DNA from: Halobacterium noricense
GTDB taxonomy: Archaea > Halobacteriota > Halobacteria > Halobacteriales > Halobacteriaceae
Reading direction: 5' to 3'
NCBI RefSeq assembly: GCF_021233435.1
Contig: NZ_CP089468.1
Span: 248,001-312,000, forward strand
DNA: 64,000 nucleotides
Part shown: piece by piece, positions 43,695 through 53,569 of the stretch
How positions within the stretch are numbered: the stretch's first letter is position 1
Layout: every line of letters begins with the position of its first letter
Notes under the pieces: model-generated
Told to the model about the DNA's origin: nothing
The model's input: only the letters and a program-made list of their open reading frames with translations
Database searches by the model: none
Program-made: the position numbers and the translations under genes

Positions 43695-45398
43695 TCATAA
43701 ACGGTCGGGTCCGCGGCGCGCCGCCAACAACAGCGCGGCGATGACCGCGACGAGTGTGGTCACGGGCGACAGCGGCACGAACCCGCCCGACGAGTTGTCG
43801 TTGCTCGCGACTGGCGCGATTGGCTCCGCGTCGTTTACGTGCAGCGTCACCTCCGTCGAGGTCGGCGCTGCGGTCTGCGTCGCGGTCGTGGTGTTGTTCG
43901 GCTTCGACGACGTCGCCGGCTCGATGATTGCGGTTCCAGCGACCGGCGAGCCCGACGCCTCGTACGCGGGGTCGCTAGCGTCTAGCTCCCCGTTCCCGTT
44001 CGCGTCCACGATAGCAGTCGCGGTCACGTTCGTCGGACCGTCCAACGACGCGTTCAACGGAATGTCGACGCTGCCGTTGGTCGTTTGTGGGAGCGACTCC
44101 GAGGTTCCGAGCGTCTCGTTGTCCGCAGTCAGCCGAAGGAACCCGCCGCGGGAGAGCCTCACGCGCTCGACGGTCACCGTGCCGTTCTTGACCACCTGCG
44201 AGGGGAACAGTATCGACGCTCTCGCAGCGGTCAGCCGGACCGTCGTCCGGGTCTCCTCCTCGTAGGTCTGCACCCACAGCGGGAACGTCGCCGGCCGGTC
44301 GGCGTTCGAGAAGTCGAACGTCGTCCCGAACGTTCCGTCCCTCGACACCCCGACGTCGGACTGCCAGAGCCGCGGCGGGTTCCCGTCCTCGTGGAGCGCA
44401 CGCACGTTCAGCGTGGTCCCCGGGAGGAGGTTCGCCTCCCCCGAAATCTGCATCTGGTCGCCATCCCACGGCGCGAGCGTGTAGCCGGGGTCGGCGCTGA
44501 TGCTCACCGACGGCTCTACGAGCGTCACGCGCTCCGTGAGCAGCGTCTGGTTCTTCGAGAACAGGGGGTTCTTCGTCTCGTCGACGGTGAGTTCGAACTC
44601 GTAGGTGTGGTTCGACCCCGTACCGAGGTCGACGCTGCTGGTGTCCCAGAGCGCGGCGAACTGGCCGCCACCGTCACCGAACTGGGCGGCCACGCGCAGG
44701 TCCTCGGCGGTGTACGTCTCGGCTTTCGTGTTCGGCTCCGGGTCGAGTTCCTCGATGCGCATCTCGAAGCCCTCGCTGGCTAACGCTTGCGCGGACACGT
44801 CGCCGTCGAACGGCGCGCCGTAGCCGCTCTCGTTCTCGTCGACCACGAACGCCGCGTAGTCGCCCAGCACGACGTTGTCGTTGCCGCGCCCGATTTCCGC
44901 GTGCGTCTGGACGGCACTGAGCCCGTTCCCGCCGTCATCCTCGAAGAAGCCGCCGCGGAGTGCGCCGGTCTCGCTCACCAGCTCGCCGTTCGGGAGCACC
45001 GTGAGCGTCCCGTACGCTTCCGTCTCTCCGTCGATGGTCACCTCCAGCACGTACTGGCCGGGCTGGATGGCTTCGTCGAGCGGCGGCTCCTGCATGTCCG
45101 CCGCACCGCCCGAGATGAAGTCGCTCGCGTTCTCGTCCGAGCGGTACGTGTCGAACGTGACCGTGTCGGACCCACTCCCCCCGAGCCCGACCAGCACCTC
45201 GAAGCCGCCGCCCGAGATGGTGAGGTTCGCGGGTCCGGAGTGGCCGATGTTGATATTGACCGTTCCGCCCCGCGTCACGGTGTAATCCCCGACGGACGCG
45301 GACGCCTGCGTGCTCGCGGCGACTGGCGCGACACCTGTGAGTACGGCGGCGACCAACACGAGCGCGGCGACGACGGGGACGAATCGGGTGTGTGCCAT
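43695..45398 (-). CDS. Large secreted surface protein (BGTF-type)
   Basis: 567 residues from the ATG at 45398. Sec signal to about 28, long beta-rich ectodomain with many N-x-S/T sequons, one calcium-loop-like DANGNGELDASDPAYE near 470, a Thr/Ala/Pro-rich spacer, then a C-terminal membrane helix (SPVTTLVAVIAALLLAARR). It resembles haloarchaeal BGTF surface-domain proteins; the tail is a PGF-CTERM-like variant without a clear PGF. TATAAATA lies 35-40 bases upstream. Confidence 0.72.
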   Translation of the reverse strand: MAHTRFVPVVAALVLVAAVLTGVAPVAASTQASASVGDYTVTRGGTVNINIGHSGPANLTISGGGFEVLVGLGGSGSDTVTFDTYRSDENASDFISGGAADMQEPPLDEAIQPGQYVLEVTIDGETEAYGTLTVLPNGELVSETGALRGGFFEDDGGNGLSAVQTHAEIGRGNDNVVLGDYAAFVVDENESGYGAPFDGDVSAQALASEGFEMRIEELDPEPNTKAETYTAEDLRVAAQFGDGGGQFAALWDTSSVDLGTGSNHTYEFELTVDETKNPLFSKNQTLLTERVTLVEPSVSISADPGYTLAPWDGDQMQISGEANLLPGTTLNVRALHEDGNPPRLWQSDVGVSRDGTFGTTFDFSNADRPATFPLWVQTYEEETRTTVRLTAARASILFPSQVVKNGTVTVERVRLSRGGFLRLTADNETLGTSESLPQTTNGSVDIPLNASLDGPTNVTATAIVDANGNGELDASDPAYEASGSPVAGTAIIEPATSSKPNNTTTATQTAAPTSTEVTLHVNDAEPIAPVASNDNSSGGFVPLSPVTTLVAVIAALLLAARRGPDRL

Positions 45399-45562
45399 GA
45401 CCGATTGCAGTTCGGCCTTCACTTCCGCGCCGTCGTATAAATACAGCAGGGTGTCGAGTTAGATGCCGGACACGTCTGGCTGGAGCGCCGCTTTTGTCTG
45501 CTCGCTGTTGTAGCGACCGTCGGAACCACATTCGGTCGCGTTCACTTTGTCGTCTATACGTC

Positions 45563-46201
45563 TTAGTAGCCGACGGCGAGCTGTGTGTGAATCGAGTCGC
45601 CGTTTTCGAGTTCGTCGACGAAGGCGATGGCGAAGTCCTCCATCGAGATGTAACTCTCTCCGCCTTCGCCGGCGACGAGCTGTCCTTCCGCCGTTCGGTA
45701 CTCGCCCGTCCGCTCCCCCGGCTCAATCTGTGCCGGCGGCGCGACATACGACCACTGGAGGTCATCAACATCGAGAATGAGTTCAAAGCCGTCGATGTGT
45801 GCCTCCGCGAGCGGCACAAGTTCGTCCGGGAAATCGTCGGTTTCGACGAGCTGTGTGTCCGGCCCGACGTTCAGGCCGCCCGCACCGCCCGTCCAGCCAA
45901 ACCGATCAACGTCTGTCTGTCGGAGGCCCTCGATGAGTGTCTCTGCCATCTCGGGGAGGATTTCGACGCTTTCCTCTCCCGATGGGCCGAGCGCCGATGC
46001 GACGACGTCGTGGCCCTCAGCGAGTTCTGCGATCTCATCGGAGTCGGTTGCGTCACCAGCGACCGCCTCGAAGTCAGGGTCGTCGATTCCGTCGATGTCG
46101 CCGCTTCGGGAGACGCCAGTCACCTCGTGGCCGCGTTCGAGGAGTTCGTTTGTAATTCGTTGGCCGATTCGTCCGCTTGCACCGAGTAGTAGTACGTTCA
46201 T
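45563..46201 (-). CDS. NAD(P)-binding (NmrA/SDR-like) protein
   Basis: 212 residues. Rossmann start MNVLLLGASGRIGQRITNEL (GxxGxxG), GDATDSDEI loop, WTGGAGGL near 103 and SYVAPPAQIEPGERTGEYR near 150, as in NmrA-like and flavin-reductase-like proteins (YwnB type). Likely an NADPH-dependent reductase or redox sensor. It is divergent from an HxlR regulator gene, an arrangement common for quinone- or aldehyde-responsive pairs. Confidence 0.8.
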   Translation of the reverse strand: MNVLLLGASGRIGQRITNELLERGHEVTGVSRSGDIDGIDDPDFEAVAGDATDSDEIAELAEGHDVVASALGPSGEESVEILPEMAETLIEGLRQTDVDRFGWTGGAGGLNVGPDTQLVETDDFPDELVPLAEAHIDGFELILDVDDLQWSYVAPPAQIEPGERTGEYRTAEGQLVAGEGGESYISMEDFAIAFVDELENGDSIHTQLAVGY

Positions 46202-46303
46202 AGTATTGTGTGGGGGTCGTTGGTAGTCGTCTGGCGATGCGTGATGAGGCCCGCAGTTACGGTCATATCTTCACACCTGATATTGGAACGTGACCTTCTT
46301 ATA

Positions 46304-46314
46304 GTTCAGCGAAC
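46304..46314. promoter_or_regulatory. Palindrome in the divergent promoter of the reductase/HxlR pair
   Basis: GTTC-AGC-GAAC lies just after a CTTATAG TATA-like box and 24 bases before the HxlR gene's ATG. A further GGTCA/TGACC inverted pair flanks the centre of the same 136-bp gap (46261-46265 and 46291-46295). HxlR proteins bind inverted repeats near their own promoters, so one of these is a likely operator; not proven. Confidence 0.45.
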
Positions 46315-46337
46315 GTAGGTATGACCAAGTCACATCA

Positions 46338-46676
46338 ATGTCATCGGACGCAGCCCTCGAAGCAAAATACGACAGCTGCCCCGTCCTCAAAACCCTCGAA
46401 GAGGTCGGATCTCGGTGGCAAATGTCCGTCATTCACGTCCTCAGGGAGGGAAATCTCCGGTTTAACGAGATCAAGCGGGCGACGGATGCGAACTCACAGA
46501 CGTTGTCCCGCGTGCTGGATGATCTTGAAGAGAAGGATTACGTCAACCGCCGGGTTGAAGAGGGAAGTCCAGTCGCGGTCTATTATTCGTTGACGCCAAA
46601 GGGTGAAGACCTCATCTCCGCGTTTGACGAAATTTATGAATGGGGCGAAAAATGGCTTGACAGCGAAAACGAATGA
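46338..46676 (+). CDS. HxlR-family winged-helix regulator
   Basis: 112 residues. Typical HxlR layout: CPVLKTLEEVGSRWQMSVIHVL, LRFNEIKRATDANSQTLSRVLDDLEEKDYVNRR (recognition helix) and a wing with PVAVYYSLTPKG. The Cys at residue 14 is at the place where redox-sensing family members (HypR, YodB) carry their sensing thiol. It probably controls the divergent reductase gene. Confidence 0.87.
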   Translation: MSSDAALEAKYDSCPVLKTLEEVGSRWQMSVIHVLREGNLRFNEIKRATDANSQTLSRVLDDLEEKDYVNRRVEEGSPVAVYYSLTPKGEDLISAFDEIYEWGEKWLDSENE

Positions 46677-46726
46677 GTTGGTACAGATTGGTTGATATGC
46701 AGACCTACTGACCAGTTGGTTCAAAC

Positions 46727-47525
46727 GGCACTGTCTAGTTTAGGACCTCGTCAGCTGGCGTTCGATCACCAAGCAATTGATGCGGTCTGAGGCGGTTGTA
46801 GTAATGCGCAAATAACGCAAGCTACTGGCGAACGCTCCGCCGACTGCCCACCCACGAGATATGGAAACGGTCGAGCCGCATTTTCAGTGTGTGAAACCAT
46901 TTTTCGATGAGGTTTCGGTCGGTGTAGTCAACCCGACCGTTCAGTCCTAATCGTCCAAGTGCAGTCCGGTAGCGAACTGATAGACGAGAAACGTGGTGTC
47001 TGAAAGATCGTGTTTCTTCACCAGTCCAGCGAGGAACGCAGCCGCCGGATCGGTGCCATGGCGTCCGAACAACGCAACGTCAAGAATGAGCTTTGTGTCG
47101 AGGTCTATTGCATCGTACAACCAAGACCACTCACCGTTAATTTTGACAGCAGTTTCGTCAACCGCGACCCGCTTCGGCTGCGCCTCAGGCGGGTCGGGAA
47201 CGCTATCAGACAGCCGATGTACCCACTGTCAAACTGCTTGGTGAGAGCGTTCCACGCCCAATTCCGCGAGAATTATTGTTGTCTCCCTGAGCGAACAACC
47301 GGTCGCGTGAAGGCGGACGGCGAACGCCCTGACGGGCGTCCTCAGAACCCAACGGTTCTGATGTGCGAACGAGACGCGGAGCGCCTCGTCACGTCGCCGT
47401 CCGCTCACGCTCCCAAGTTTCTTCTAAATCCGCCCCAGGGCACTCGCTGAGCAGGTCTGCGAGCATCTGAACCAACTCACTCAACGACCTGCTCACTTCT
47501 CAAACTGGCTTAACTAGACAGTGCC
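46727..47525 (-). mobile_element. Degenerate IS6-type insertion sequence (ISH14/ISH15-like)
   Basis: Perfect 14-bp inverted ends GGCACTGTCTAGTT at 46727-46740 and 47512-47525 enclose 799 bp. On the minus strand the DDE transposase is recognisable in pieces: LRETTIILAELGVERSHQAV, VAVDETAVKINGEWSWLYD, DLDTKLILDVALFGR and KWFHTLKMRLDRF. It is broken by TGG-to-stop changes, a frameshift near 46960 and a hairpin insert at 47324-47389. No 8-bp target duplication is seen (flanks GTTCAAAC and TTATCATC), so the locus has probably been rearranged. Dead copy. Confidence 0.85.
47324..47389. repeat. Three adjacent hairpins inserted in the transposase remnant
   Basis: Stems ACGCCC/GGGCGT (47324-47339), CAGAACC/GGTTCTG (47343-47360) and CGAGACGC/GCGCCTCG with one mismatch (47370-47388) follow one another with loops of 3-4 bases. 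They interrupt the transposase between the ERTAT and AFAVRLHATG stretches. The style matches the hairpin cluster at 16.5 kb. Confidence 0.65.
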
Positions 47526-47615
47526 TTATCATCTTCCCCTTCGCATGGAATCAGCTTATCTGAAAACCACCACAGCACCAAAACTTAATATTGAATACCC
47601 AATTATTCTTAATGA

Positions 47616-50600
47616 ATGATTGTGAAGAGATCGACTATCGCGACCGCGATGACGATTGTTCTCATCGTTGCCGTTCTCCCACCATTCTTCGTCAATGGAG
47701 TAGCTGCAGGTGAGTTCACGGCCATCAGTTGTACCCAAGTGGACACGAATAGCGGGGTTTCGGTGGAGATTATCGGAATCGAGGCCAGCGACGGCGACTG
47801 CCAGGTGACCCCCGACGAGACGCTGAACATCACCCTCCAGGACTCGATTGTCGGCACGCTCGGTGCGGACGACATCGTCGTTGTCGACGTGGACACCAAC
47901 ACGACGAACGACGAACTCAACAACTTCGGCTTTCTGGGCCTTGGCTCCGACCGCTACCTCATTAATATCACTCACGCCAAGTTGACCACCCTCAGCGACG
48001 AGCCGAACGACAAACTCATCATCCGGGTGGAGTCGAGGGCGCTAACTCTCCTCGGGACGGGCCACACCGACGCGTACCGTGTGTTCGCGGATTCGGATGG
48101 CGACGGCATCGCCGACAGCACGGAGGTGACCGGTGACGCCGACGGCGACGGCACTCCAAACTACCTCGATACGGACTCGGACGGTGACGGCATCGCTGAC
48201 AGCACGGAGGGGACCGGCGACGCCGACGCCGACGGCACGCCGAACTATCTTGATGCAGATTCCGACGGCGACGGCATCGCCGACGGCACGGAAGGTTCGG
48301 GGGATGCCGACGCCGACGGAATCCCGAACCATCTGGATTCGGACGCGGACGGCGACGGGCTCTCCGACAGCTCCGAAGGGACGACTGATTCCGATGGCGA
48401 CGGGGCACCGGATTATCTCGATGAAGATTCGGACGGTGATGGCATCTCCGACCGCACGGAGGGTGCGGCCGACACTGACGGTGACGGGACACTGAACTAC
48501 CTGGATCCGGATTCAGACGGCGACAGCATCTCCGATGGCACGGAAGGAACCGGGGACGCTGACGGCGACGGTATTCCGAACTACCTCGATACGGATTCGA
48601 GCGGTGACTCCGACGTTGACGGCGACGGCATCTCGGACGTGACTGAGGGCACCGGTGACGCCGACGGTGACGGCACTCCAAACTACCTCGATACGGATTC
48701 GGACGGTGACGGCATCTTGGACGGCACGGAAGGCACCGGCGACGGGGACGGCGACGGTACCTCAAACTACCTAGACACCGACGCCGACGGTGACGGCATC
48801 TCCGACAGTTCCGAAGGGACGACTGATTCCGACGGCGACGGCACGGTCGACTATCTGGATACGGATTCGGACGGCGACGGCGTCTCCGACAGCACGGAAG
48901 GATCGGGGGACACCGACGGCGATGGCACCCCAAACTACCTCGACTCTGACGCGGACGGCGACAGCATCGCCGACGGCACGGAGGGAGCGGGCGACGCGGA
49001 TGGCGATGGCACGGCCGACTATCTGGATACGGATTCTGACGGTGACAGCATCGCCGACGGCACGGAGGGAGCGGGCGACGCGGATGGCGACGGCACCCCG
49101 AACTACCTCGATGCTGACGCGGATGGCGACGGCATCGCCGACAGCACGGAAGGCACCGGCGACGCGGATGGCGATGGCACGCTGAGCTACCTCGACACCG
49201 ACGCCGACGGTGACGGCATCTCGGACGGAACAGAAGGGACCGGTGACATCGACAGTAACGGTATCCCGAACTATCTAGATACTGACTTCGACGGCGACGG
49301 AATCTCGGACGTGACTGAAGGTACCGGCGACGCCGACGGCGACGGCACCTCGAACTACCTCGACACGGATTCTGACGGTGACGGCATCTCGGACTTGACT
49401 GAAGCCACCGGCGACGCCGACGGCGACGGCACCCCGAACTACCTCGATACAGATTCCGACGGCGACGGCATCGCCGACAGCACGGAGGATTCGATCGACG
49501 GGGACGGCGACGGCATCCCGAACTACCTCGATACCGACGCCGACGGTGATGGGACCTCCGACAGGTCGGAAGGCACCGGTGATGCCGACGGTGACGGTAT
49601 CCCGAACTACCTGGACGCCGATGCGACGGATTCGGACGGCGACGGCATCGCCGACAGCACGGAAGGCACCGGCGACGGGGACGGCGACGGCACCCCGAAC
49701 TATCAGGATCTGGACTCTGACGGCGATGGCGTCTCCGACAGCGATGAGGGCTCAATCGACGCGGACGGCGACGGTTCCGGGAACTACCTAGACGAAGATT
49801 CGGACGGCGATGGCTTTTCGGATGGGACTGAAGGCACCGGCGACGGGGACGGCGACGGCATCCCGAACTACCTAGACACCGACGCCGACGGTGATGGGAC
49901 CTCCGACAGGTCGGAAGGCACCGGTGATGCCGACGGTGACGGTATCCCGAACTACCTGGACGCCGACAGCGACGGCGACAGCATCTTAGACAGCATCGAG
50001 GGTGTTAGTGACACCGATGGTGACGGAACGTCAAACTACCTTGACAGCGACGCCGACGGTGACGGAATAACCGATAGTGACGAGGGTACGGATGACGTGG
50101 ACGGCGACAGTACCCCGAACTACTTCGATACAGATTCCGACGGCGACGGCATCGCCGACGGTATAGAAGGGATGATTGATTTTGACGGCGACGGGACGGC
50201 GGATTATCTAGATGGGGACTCGGACGGTGACAGTATCGACGACAGCACAGAGGGCTCGGGAGACACCGACGGTGACGGAACCCCGAACTATCTGGATTCG
50301 GACTCCGACGGCGATGGCATCGCCGACAGCACGGAAGGCACCGGCGACACGGATGGCGATGGCACGCTGAGCTACCTCGACACCGACGCCGACAGTGACG
50401 GCATCTCGGACGGGACGGAGGGGGTCGGTGACGTGGACGGCGACGGCACCCCAAACTACCTCGATACGGATTCCGACGGGGACGGCATCGCGGACAGTGA
50501 CGAGGGTCCGAGCGACGCGGACGGCGACGGCACCCCAAACTACCTCGACACCGACGCCCACGGTGATGGCATCCCAGATAGCACCGAGGGGACGGGCGAC

Positions 50601-51707
50601 GCCGACGGTGACGGTACCCCGAAATACCTGGACGCCGATTCGAGCGGTGACTCCGACGGCGACGGCATCGAGGACCATATCGAAGGTACCGGTGATGTCG
50701 ACGACGATGGGACACCGAACTACCTCGACAGTGACTCCGACGGCGACGGCATCTCTGACGGGATGGAGAGGGTCGGTGACGCGGACGGCGACGGCACGCC
50801 GAACCATCTCGACACGGATGCCGACGGTGACGGCATCTCGGACAACGAGGAAGGGACGACTGATTCCAGCGGCGACGGGACGTCGAACTACCTCGACACG
50901 GATTCAGACGATGACGGCATCACCGACAGCGCAGAAGGCGCCGGTGATGCGGATGGTGATGGGACGCCGAACTACCTCGATACAGATTCGGACGGTGACA
51001 GCAACTTCGACGGCACGGAAGGAACCGGAGACGTGGATGGGGACGGGACACCGAACTATCTCGATACGGATTCGGACGGTGACGGCGTCGCCGACAGCGA
51101 GGAAGGGACCGGCGATGCGGATGGCGACGCGACACCGAACTACCTCGACAGTGATTCCGACGGGGACGGAGTCTCCGACGGTGCAGAAGGTACGACCGAC
51201 GCGGATGGCGACGGCACGCCGAACTACCTTGACGCCGATTCGAGCGGAGACTCCGACGGCGATGGCATCCCGGATGGGTCAGAGGGAACCGGCGACGCCG
51301 ACAGCGACGGCACGCCGAACTATCAGGATATGGACTCTGACGGCGACGGTATCTCGGACGTCAAGGAAGGGGTCAGTGACGCCGACAACGACGGGAGGGC
51401 GAACTATCTGGATGCGGATTTAGATTCAGACGGCGACGGGATCTCCGACGGCACTGAAGGTACCGGTGACGCCGACGGTGATGGCACGCCGAACTATCTG
51501 GATGCCCTCGCAGACGGCGGTACCACCGGAACGACCGATAGCACACCGACCCAGAAGAAGACGGATACTGATGGTTACCGGCAGCCGTTCTTCGAGGACA
51601 CGGGAGAGTCCATCTGGTTCCTGGGCGCAGGCCTCGCCCTGCTGTTGCTCCTTCTCATCTTGGTGTTGGCACGGCGACGGGACGAGGAGGAAGAGGAATC
51701 TCCCTAA
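47616..51707 (+). CDS. Giant calcium-binding-type surface protein with about 40 TSP3-like repeats
   Basis: 1363 residues. Signal peptide (about 1-31), a 120-residue N-terminal beta domain, then about 40 tandem units of 28 residues (84 bp) of the form DSDGDGIADSTEGTGD plus ADGDGTPNYLDT, i.e. two DxDxDG loops per unit as in thrombospondin type-3 repeats. Five or six units carry short extra DSSGDS- or ATDS-type inserts. The C-terminus has a Thr/Lys linker, a membrane helix (SIWFLGAGLALLLLLLI) and a charged RRRDEEEEE stop. It should be a long, Ca-stiffened surface fibre. The gene follows the dead IS with a short AT-rich promoter region. Confidence 0.9.
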   Translation: MIVKRSTIATAMTIVLIVAVLPPFFVNGVAAGEFTAISCTQVDTNSGVSVEIIGIEASDGDCQVTPDETLNITLQDSIVGTLGADDIVVVDVDTNTTNDELNNFGFLGLGSDRYLINITHAKLTTLSDEPNDKLIIRVESRALTLLGTGHTDAYRVFADSDGDGIADSTEVTGDADGDGTPNYLDTDSDGDGIADSTEGTGDADADGTPNYLDADSDGDGIADGTEGSGDADADGIPNHLDSDADGDGLSDSSEGTTDSDGDGAPDYLDEDSDGDGISDRTEGAADTDGDGTLNYLDPDSDGDSISDGTEGTGDADGDGIPNYLDTDSSGDSDVDGDGISDVTEGTGDADGDGTPNYLDTDSDGDGILDGTEGTGDGDGDGTSNYLDTDADGDGISDSSEGTTDSDGDGTVDYLDTDSDGDGVSDSTEGSGDTDGDGTPNYLDSDADGDSIADGTEGAGDADGDGTADYLDTDSDGDSIADGTEGAGDADGDGTPNYLDADADGDGIADSTEGTGDADGDGTLSYLDTDADGDGISDGTEGTGDIDSNGIPNYLDTDFDGDGISDVTEGTGDADGDGTSNYLDTDSDGDGISDLTEATGDADGDGTPNYLDTDSDGDGIADSTEDSIDGDGDGIPNYLDTDADGDGTSDRSEGTGDADGDGIPNYLDADATDSDGDGIADSTEGTGDGDGDGTPNYQDLDSDGDGVSDSDEGSIDADGDGSGNYLDEDSDGDGFSDGTEGTGDGDGDGIPNYLDTDADGDGTSDRSEGTGDADGDGIPNYLDADSDGDSILDSIEGVSDTDGDGTSNYLDSDADGDGITDSDEGTDDVDGDSTPNYFDTDSDGDGIADGIEGMIDFDGDGTADYLDGDSDGDSIDDSTEGSGDTDGDGTPNYLDSDSDGDGIADSTEGTGDTDGDGTLSYLDTDADSDGISDGTEGVGDVDGDGTPNYLDTDSDGDGIADSDEGPSDADGDGTPNYLDTDAHGDGIPDSTEGTGDADGDGTPKYLDADSSGDSDGDGIEDHIEGTGDVDDDGTPNYLDSDSDGDGISDGMERVGDADGDGTPNHLDTDADGDGISDNEEGTTDSSGDGTSNYLDTDSDDDGITDSAEGAGDADGDGTPNYLDTDSDGDSNFDGTEGTGDVDGDGTPNYLDTDSDGDGVADSEEGTGDADGDATPNYLDSDSDGDGVSDGAEGTTDADGDGTPNYLDADSSGDSDGDGIPDGSEGTGDADSDGTPNYQDMDSDGDGISDVKEGVSDADNDGRANYLDADLDSDGDGISDGTEGTGDADGDGTPNYLDALADGGTTGTTDSTPTQKKTDTDGYRQPFFEDTGESIWFLGAGLALLLLLLILVLARRRDEEEEESP

Positions 51708-51720
51708 CGCTGCTGGACGG

Positions 51721-51855
51721 TTAGAACTCGTCTAACCCTGCTTGTTCTGCCACGATTACGTCTTCTACCGTCGACCACGACGCCCGTGCACAGCCCGGTA
51801 GCTCGCTGAGGAATTCGCGGTCGGTCGGATCCGAGGGATAGCCTGAACTTACCAG
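51721..51855 (-). pseudogene. C-terminal scrap of an unknown gene
   Basis: The minus strand reads GYPSDPTDREFLSELPGCAR and on to VAEQAGLDEF with a TAA at 51721-51723. It has the look of a real protein end but no start; upstream the frame decays into AT-rich sequence. Family not recognised. Confidence 0.4.
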
Positions 51856-52078
51856 AATTGAGGCGAGAATGCCCCCTCCTTAAGGAATGAGTGCAAGCGA
51901 ACGAGTAGGGAGGGGATGAATCGCCGTACAGCAATACAAGGCGATCACAGGCGTGCATTCCCCTTAACTTATCACACTCTCTTATTTCAAATATTATATG
52001 AGAACGTATTCGGGATTCACTCGAACTGCTATACTTACCGAGCCAACGTTCAGTTGAAACTAAAGCAGCTAGCTTTAT
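51856..52078. other. AT-rich stretch, no feature seen
   Basis: Between two gene scraps; several stop codons in all frames and no palindromes or repeats that stand out. Confidence 0.5.
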
Positions 52079-52383
52079 TTGTGACAACGACTCGGGCGTC
52101 ACAGCGAGCTGTCTTCCGACAACTCTCTCGGGAACGATATTATGAGTGGCCGGCCTACGATTCGACGCCGCTCTACGATCGGAGTTCGATAGTCAGCACG
52201 TCCTGGAGATGATTATTCGGACTCAGGTTCTTCTACTTCGCGTTTGCGTGCCTCCTGTACTCGGTTTGGCGAGCGGTTGATTTGCTCGTCCAAGTTGAGT
52301 TGACTGGTGGGTACCAGCGCTCACCAATCGTGACTGCCGACAATACGCTCACGCTGCTGAAGGCGGAGACTGGAATTGGGTAG
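52079..52383 (+). pseudogene. 3' remnant of a transposase gene
   Basis: Reads VFRQLSRERYYEWPAYDSTP and, after a frameshift near 52195, LLYSVWRAVDLLVQVEL followed by VTADNTLTLLKAETGIG and a stop at 52381. The ending TADN.LTLLK.E.G.G is one I associate with haloarchaeal plasmid/IS transposases. No inverted ends are visible, and the 5' part is missing. Confidence 0.55.
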
Positions 52384-52666
52384 TGAGGTTCTTAATCTCG
52401 GGACAGCGCAGATTTCTAAGTGGCAACGCTGTCGAGGATTTCGGAAACCTATCGATATAGTTAGCATTCATACAGGAAAGGCGTTTGAGAGGAGATTTGA
52501 AGCATCTCCCAGTCACTGATTCGTCCGAGACCACGCATCACAGGTCCGCTAAACCCGGTGTAATCTCAACGTCCAGTACGGGAATTCTATATCGCAAAAA
52601 GCAATTTATACGAGTGAACCGAGAGTACAGCCACTAAGGAATCTGTGAGCGAGAAACGCGAATGCG
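52384..52666. other. Intergenic stretch, no gene seen
   Basis: About 280 bp between the transposase scrap and the end of rio2. AT content falls toward rio2. No open frame of note, no tRNA-like fold. Confidence 0.5.
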
Positions 52667-53569
52667 TCAGAATTCGGTAACTGAGCCGAACGAACCGCTC
52701 GCGACCGCGTCTGCGATTGCCGACTCGTCGACGTCGGGGACGTCGCTGGGGTACTTCTGCTGGAAGTAGCCGACGACGTTCCCGACGTCGCGGGCCAACA
52801 GCTCGCGGGCGTTCTCGTGGTCGCTCGGCGTGGCCTGCGGCCAGTCGAACAGCGTCACGCCGTCCTCGCTGACGAAGACGTTGTACTCGCTGATGTCGGC
52901 GTGCACGTAGCCCGCGTCGTAGGCGGTCGCCATCTCCCGGAGCACCAAATCGAGGACGCCGCTTGCTTGCTCGGGTTCTAGTTCCGCGCGCGAGAGTTCC
53001 ACGCCGTCGATGCGCTCCATCACGATGGCGTGGCGGTTCTGGTCGACCGGCCGCGGGACGTTCACGTCCGGGTATAGCGTCTCCAGGGCGTCATACTCGC
53101 GCTCGGCGGCCTTCCGCGCGGTGTACTGCCAGGACGTGTGTTCCTTGTCGCTGGTGTAGTCCCGCCCGCGGTGGACCTCCCGAAATTGGGTGTAGCCCTC
53201 GCGGTGGAACTTCAGCGCCATCGGGCGGAACGACTGCACCTCGTAGACGTCGCTCTCCTTGCCGACGCCGAGCGGCGAGCCGAAGCCCTCGACGGTGTCG
53301 CGTTCGGCGAACGCGTGCAGCGCGAGCGCGTCGTAGCCCGCGAACGTGAGCTGGACGCCCTCGTACTGGATGGTCTTCCGTTCGAGGAACTCCAGGTCGA
53401 GCATGCGGTCCAGCCGGTAGTCGACTTCCTCCTGTGTCAGCCGGGAGAATTCCGGGAGCTTCTCGCGGCTGACCCACTCGGAGAACCGCATTCCGTGTTC
53501 GACCCCGGAGAGCAGGTGGAAGTCCTCCGGGTCGAGGTCCGCCATCTCGGCGGCGACGTTCCGAACCAT
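52667..53569 (-). CDS. rio2: RIO2-type serine protein kinase
   Basis: 300 residues. N-terminal winged helix (about 10-85) typical of Rio2, ATP loop LGVGKESDVYEV near 99, VMERIDGVELSRA hinge near 178, catalytic YVHADISEYNVFV near 217 and metal-binding LFDWPQAT near 236. Rio2 acts in small-subunit ribosome maturation. A core gene stranded between accessory segments; its GC content matches the core. Confidence 0.92.
   Translation of the reverse strand: MVRNVAAEMADLDPEDFHLLSGVEHGMRFSEWVSREKLPEFSRLTQEEVDYRLDRMLDLEFLERKTIQYEGVQLTFAGYDALALHAFAERDTVEGFGSPLGVGKESDVYEVQSFRPMALKFHREGYTQFREVHRGRDYTSDKEHTSWQYTARKAAEREYDALETLYPDVNVPRPVDQNRHAIVMERIDGVELSRAELEPEQASGVLDLVLREMATAYDAGYVHADISEYNVFVSEDGVTLFDWPQATPSDHENARELLARDVGNVVGYFQQKYPSDVPDVDESAIADAVASGSFGSVTEF

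Noticed and set aside
48050-51500. CRISPR-like or satellite DNA at 48-51.5 kb
   Set aside because: The 84-bp periodicity is the codon image of the 28-residue protein repeats within one open frame.
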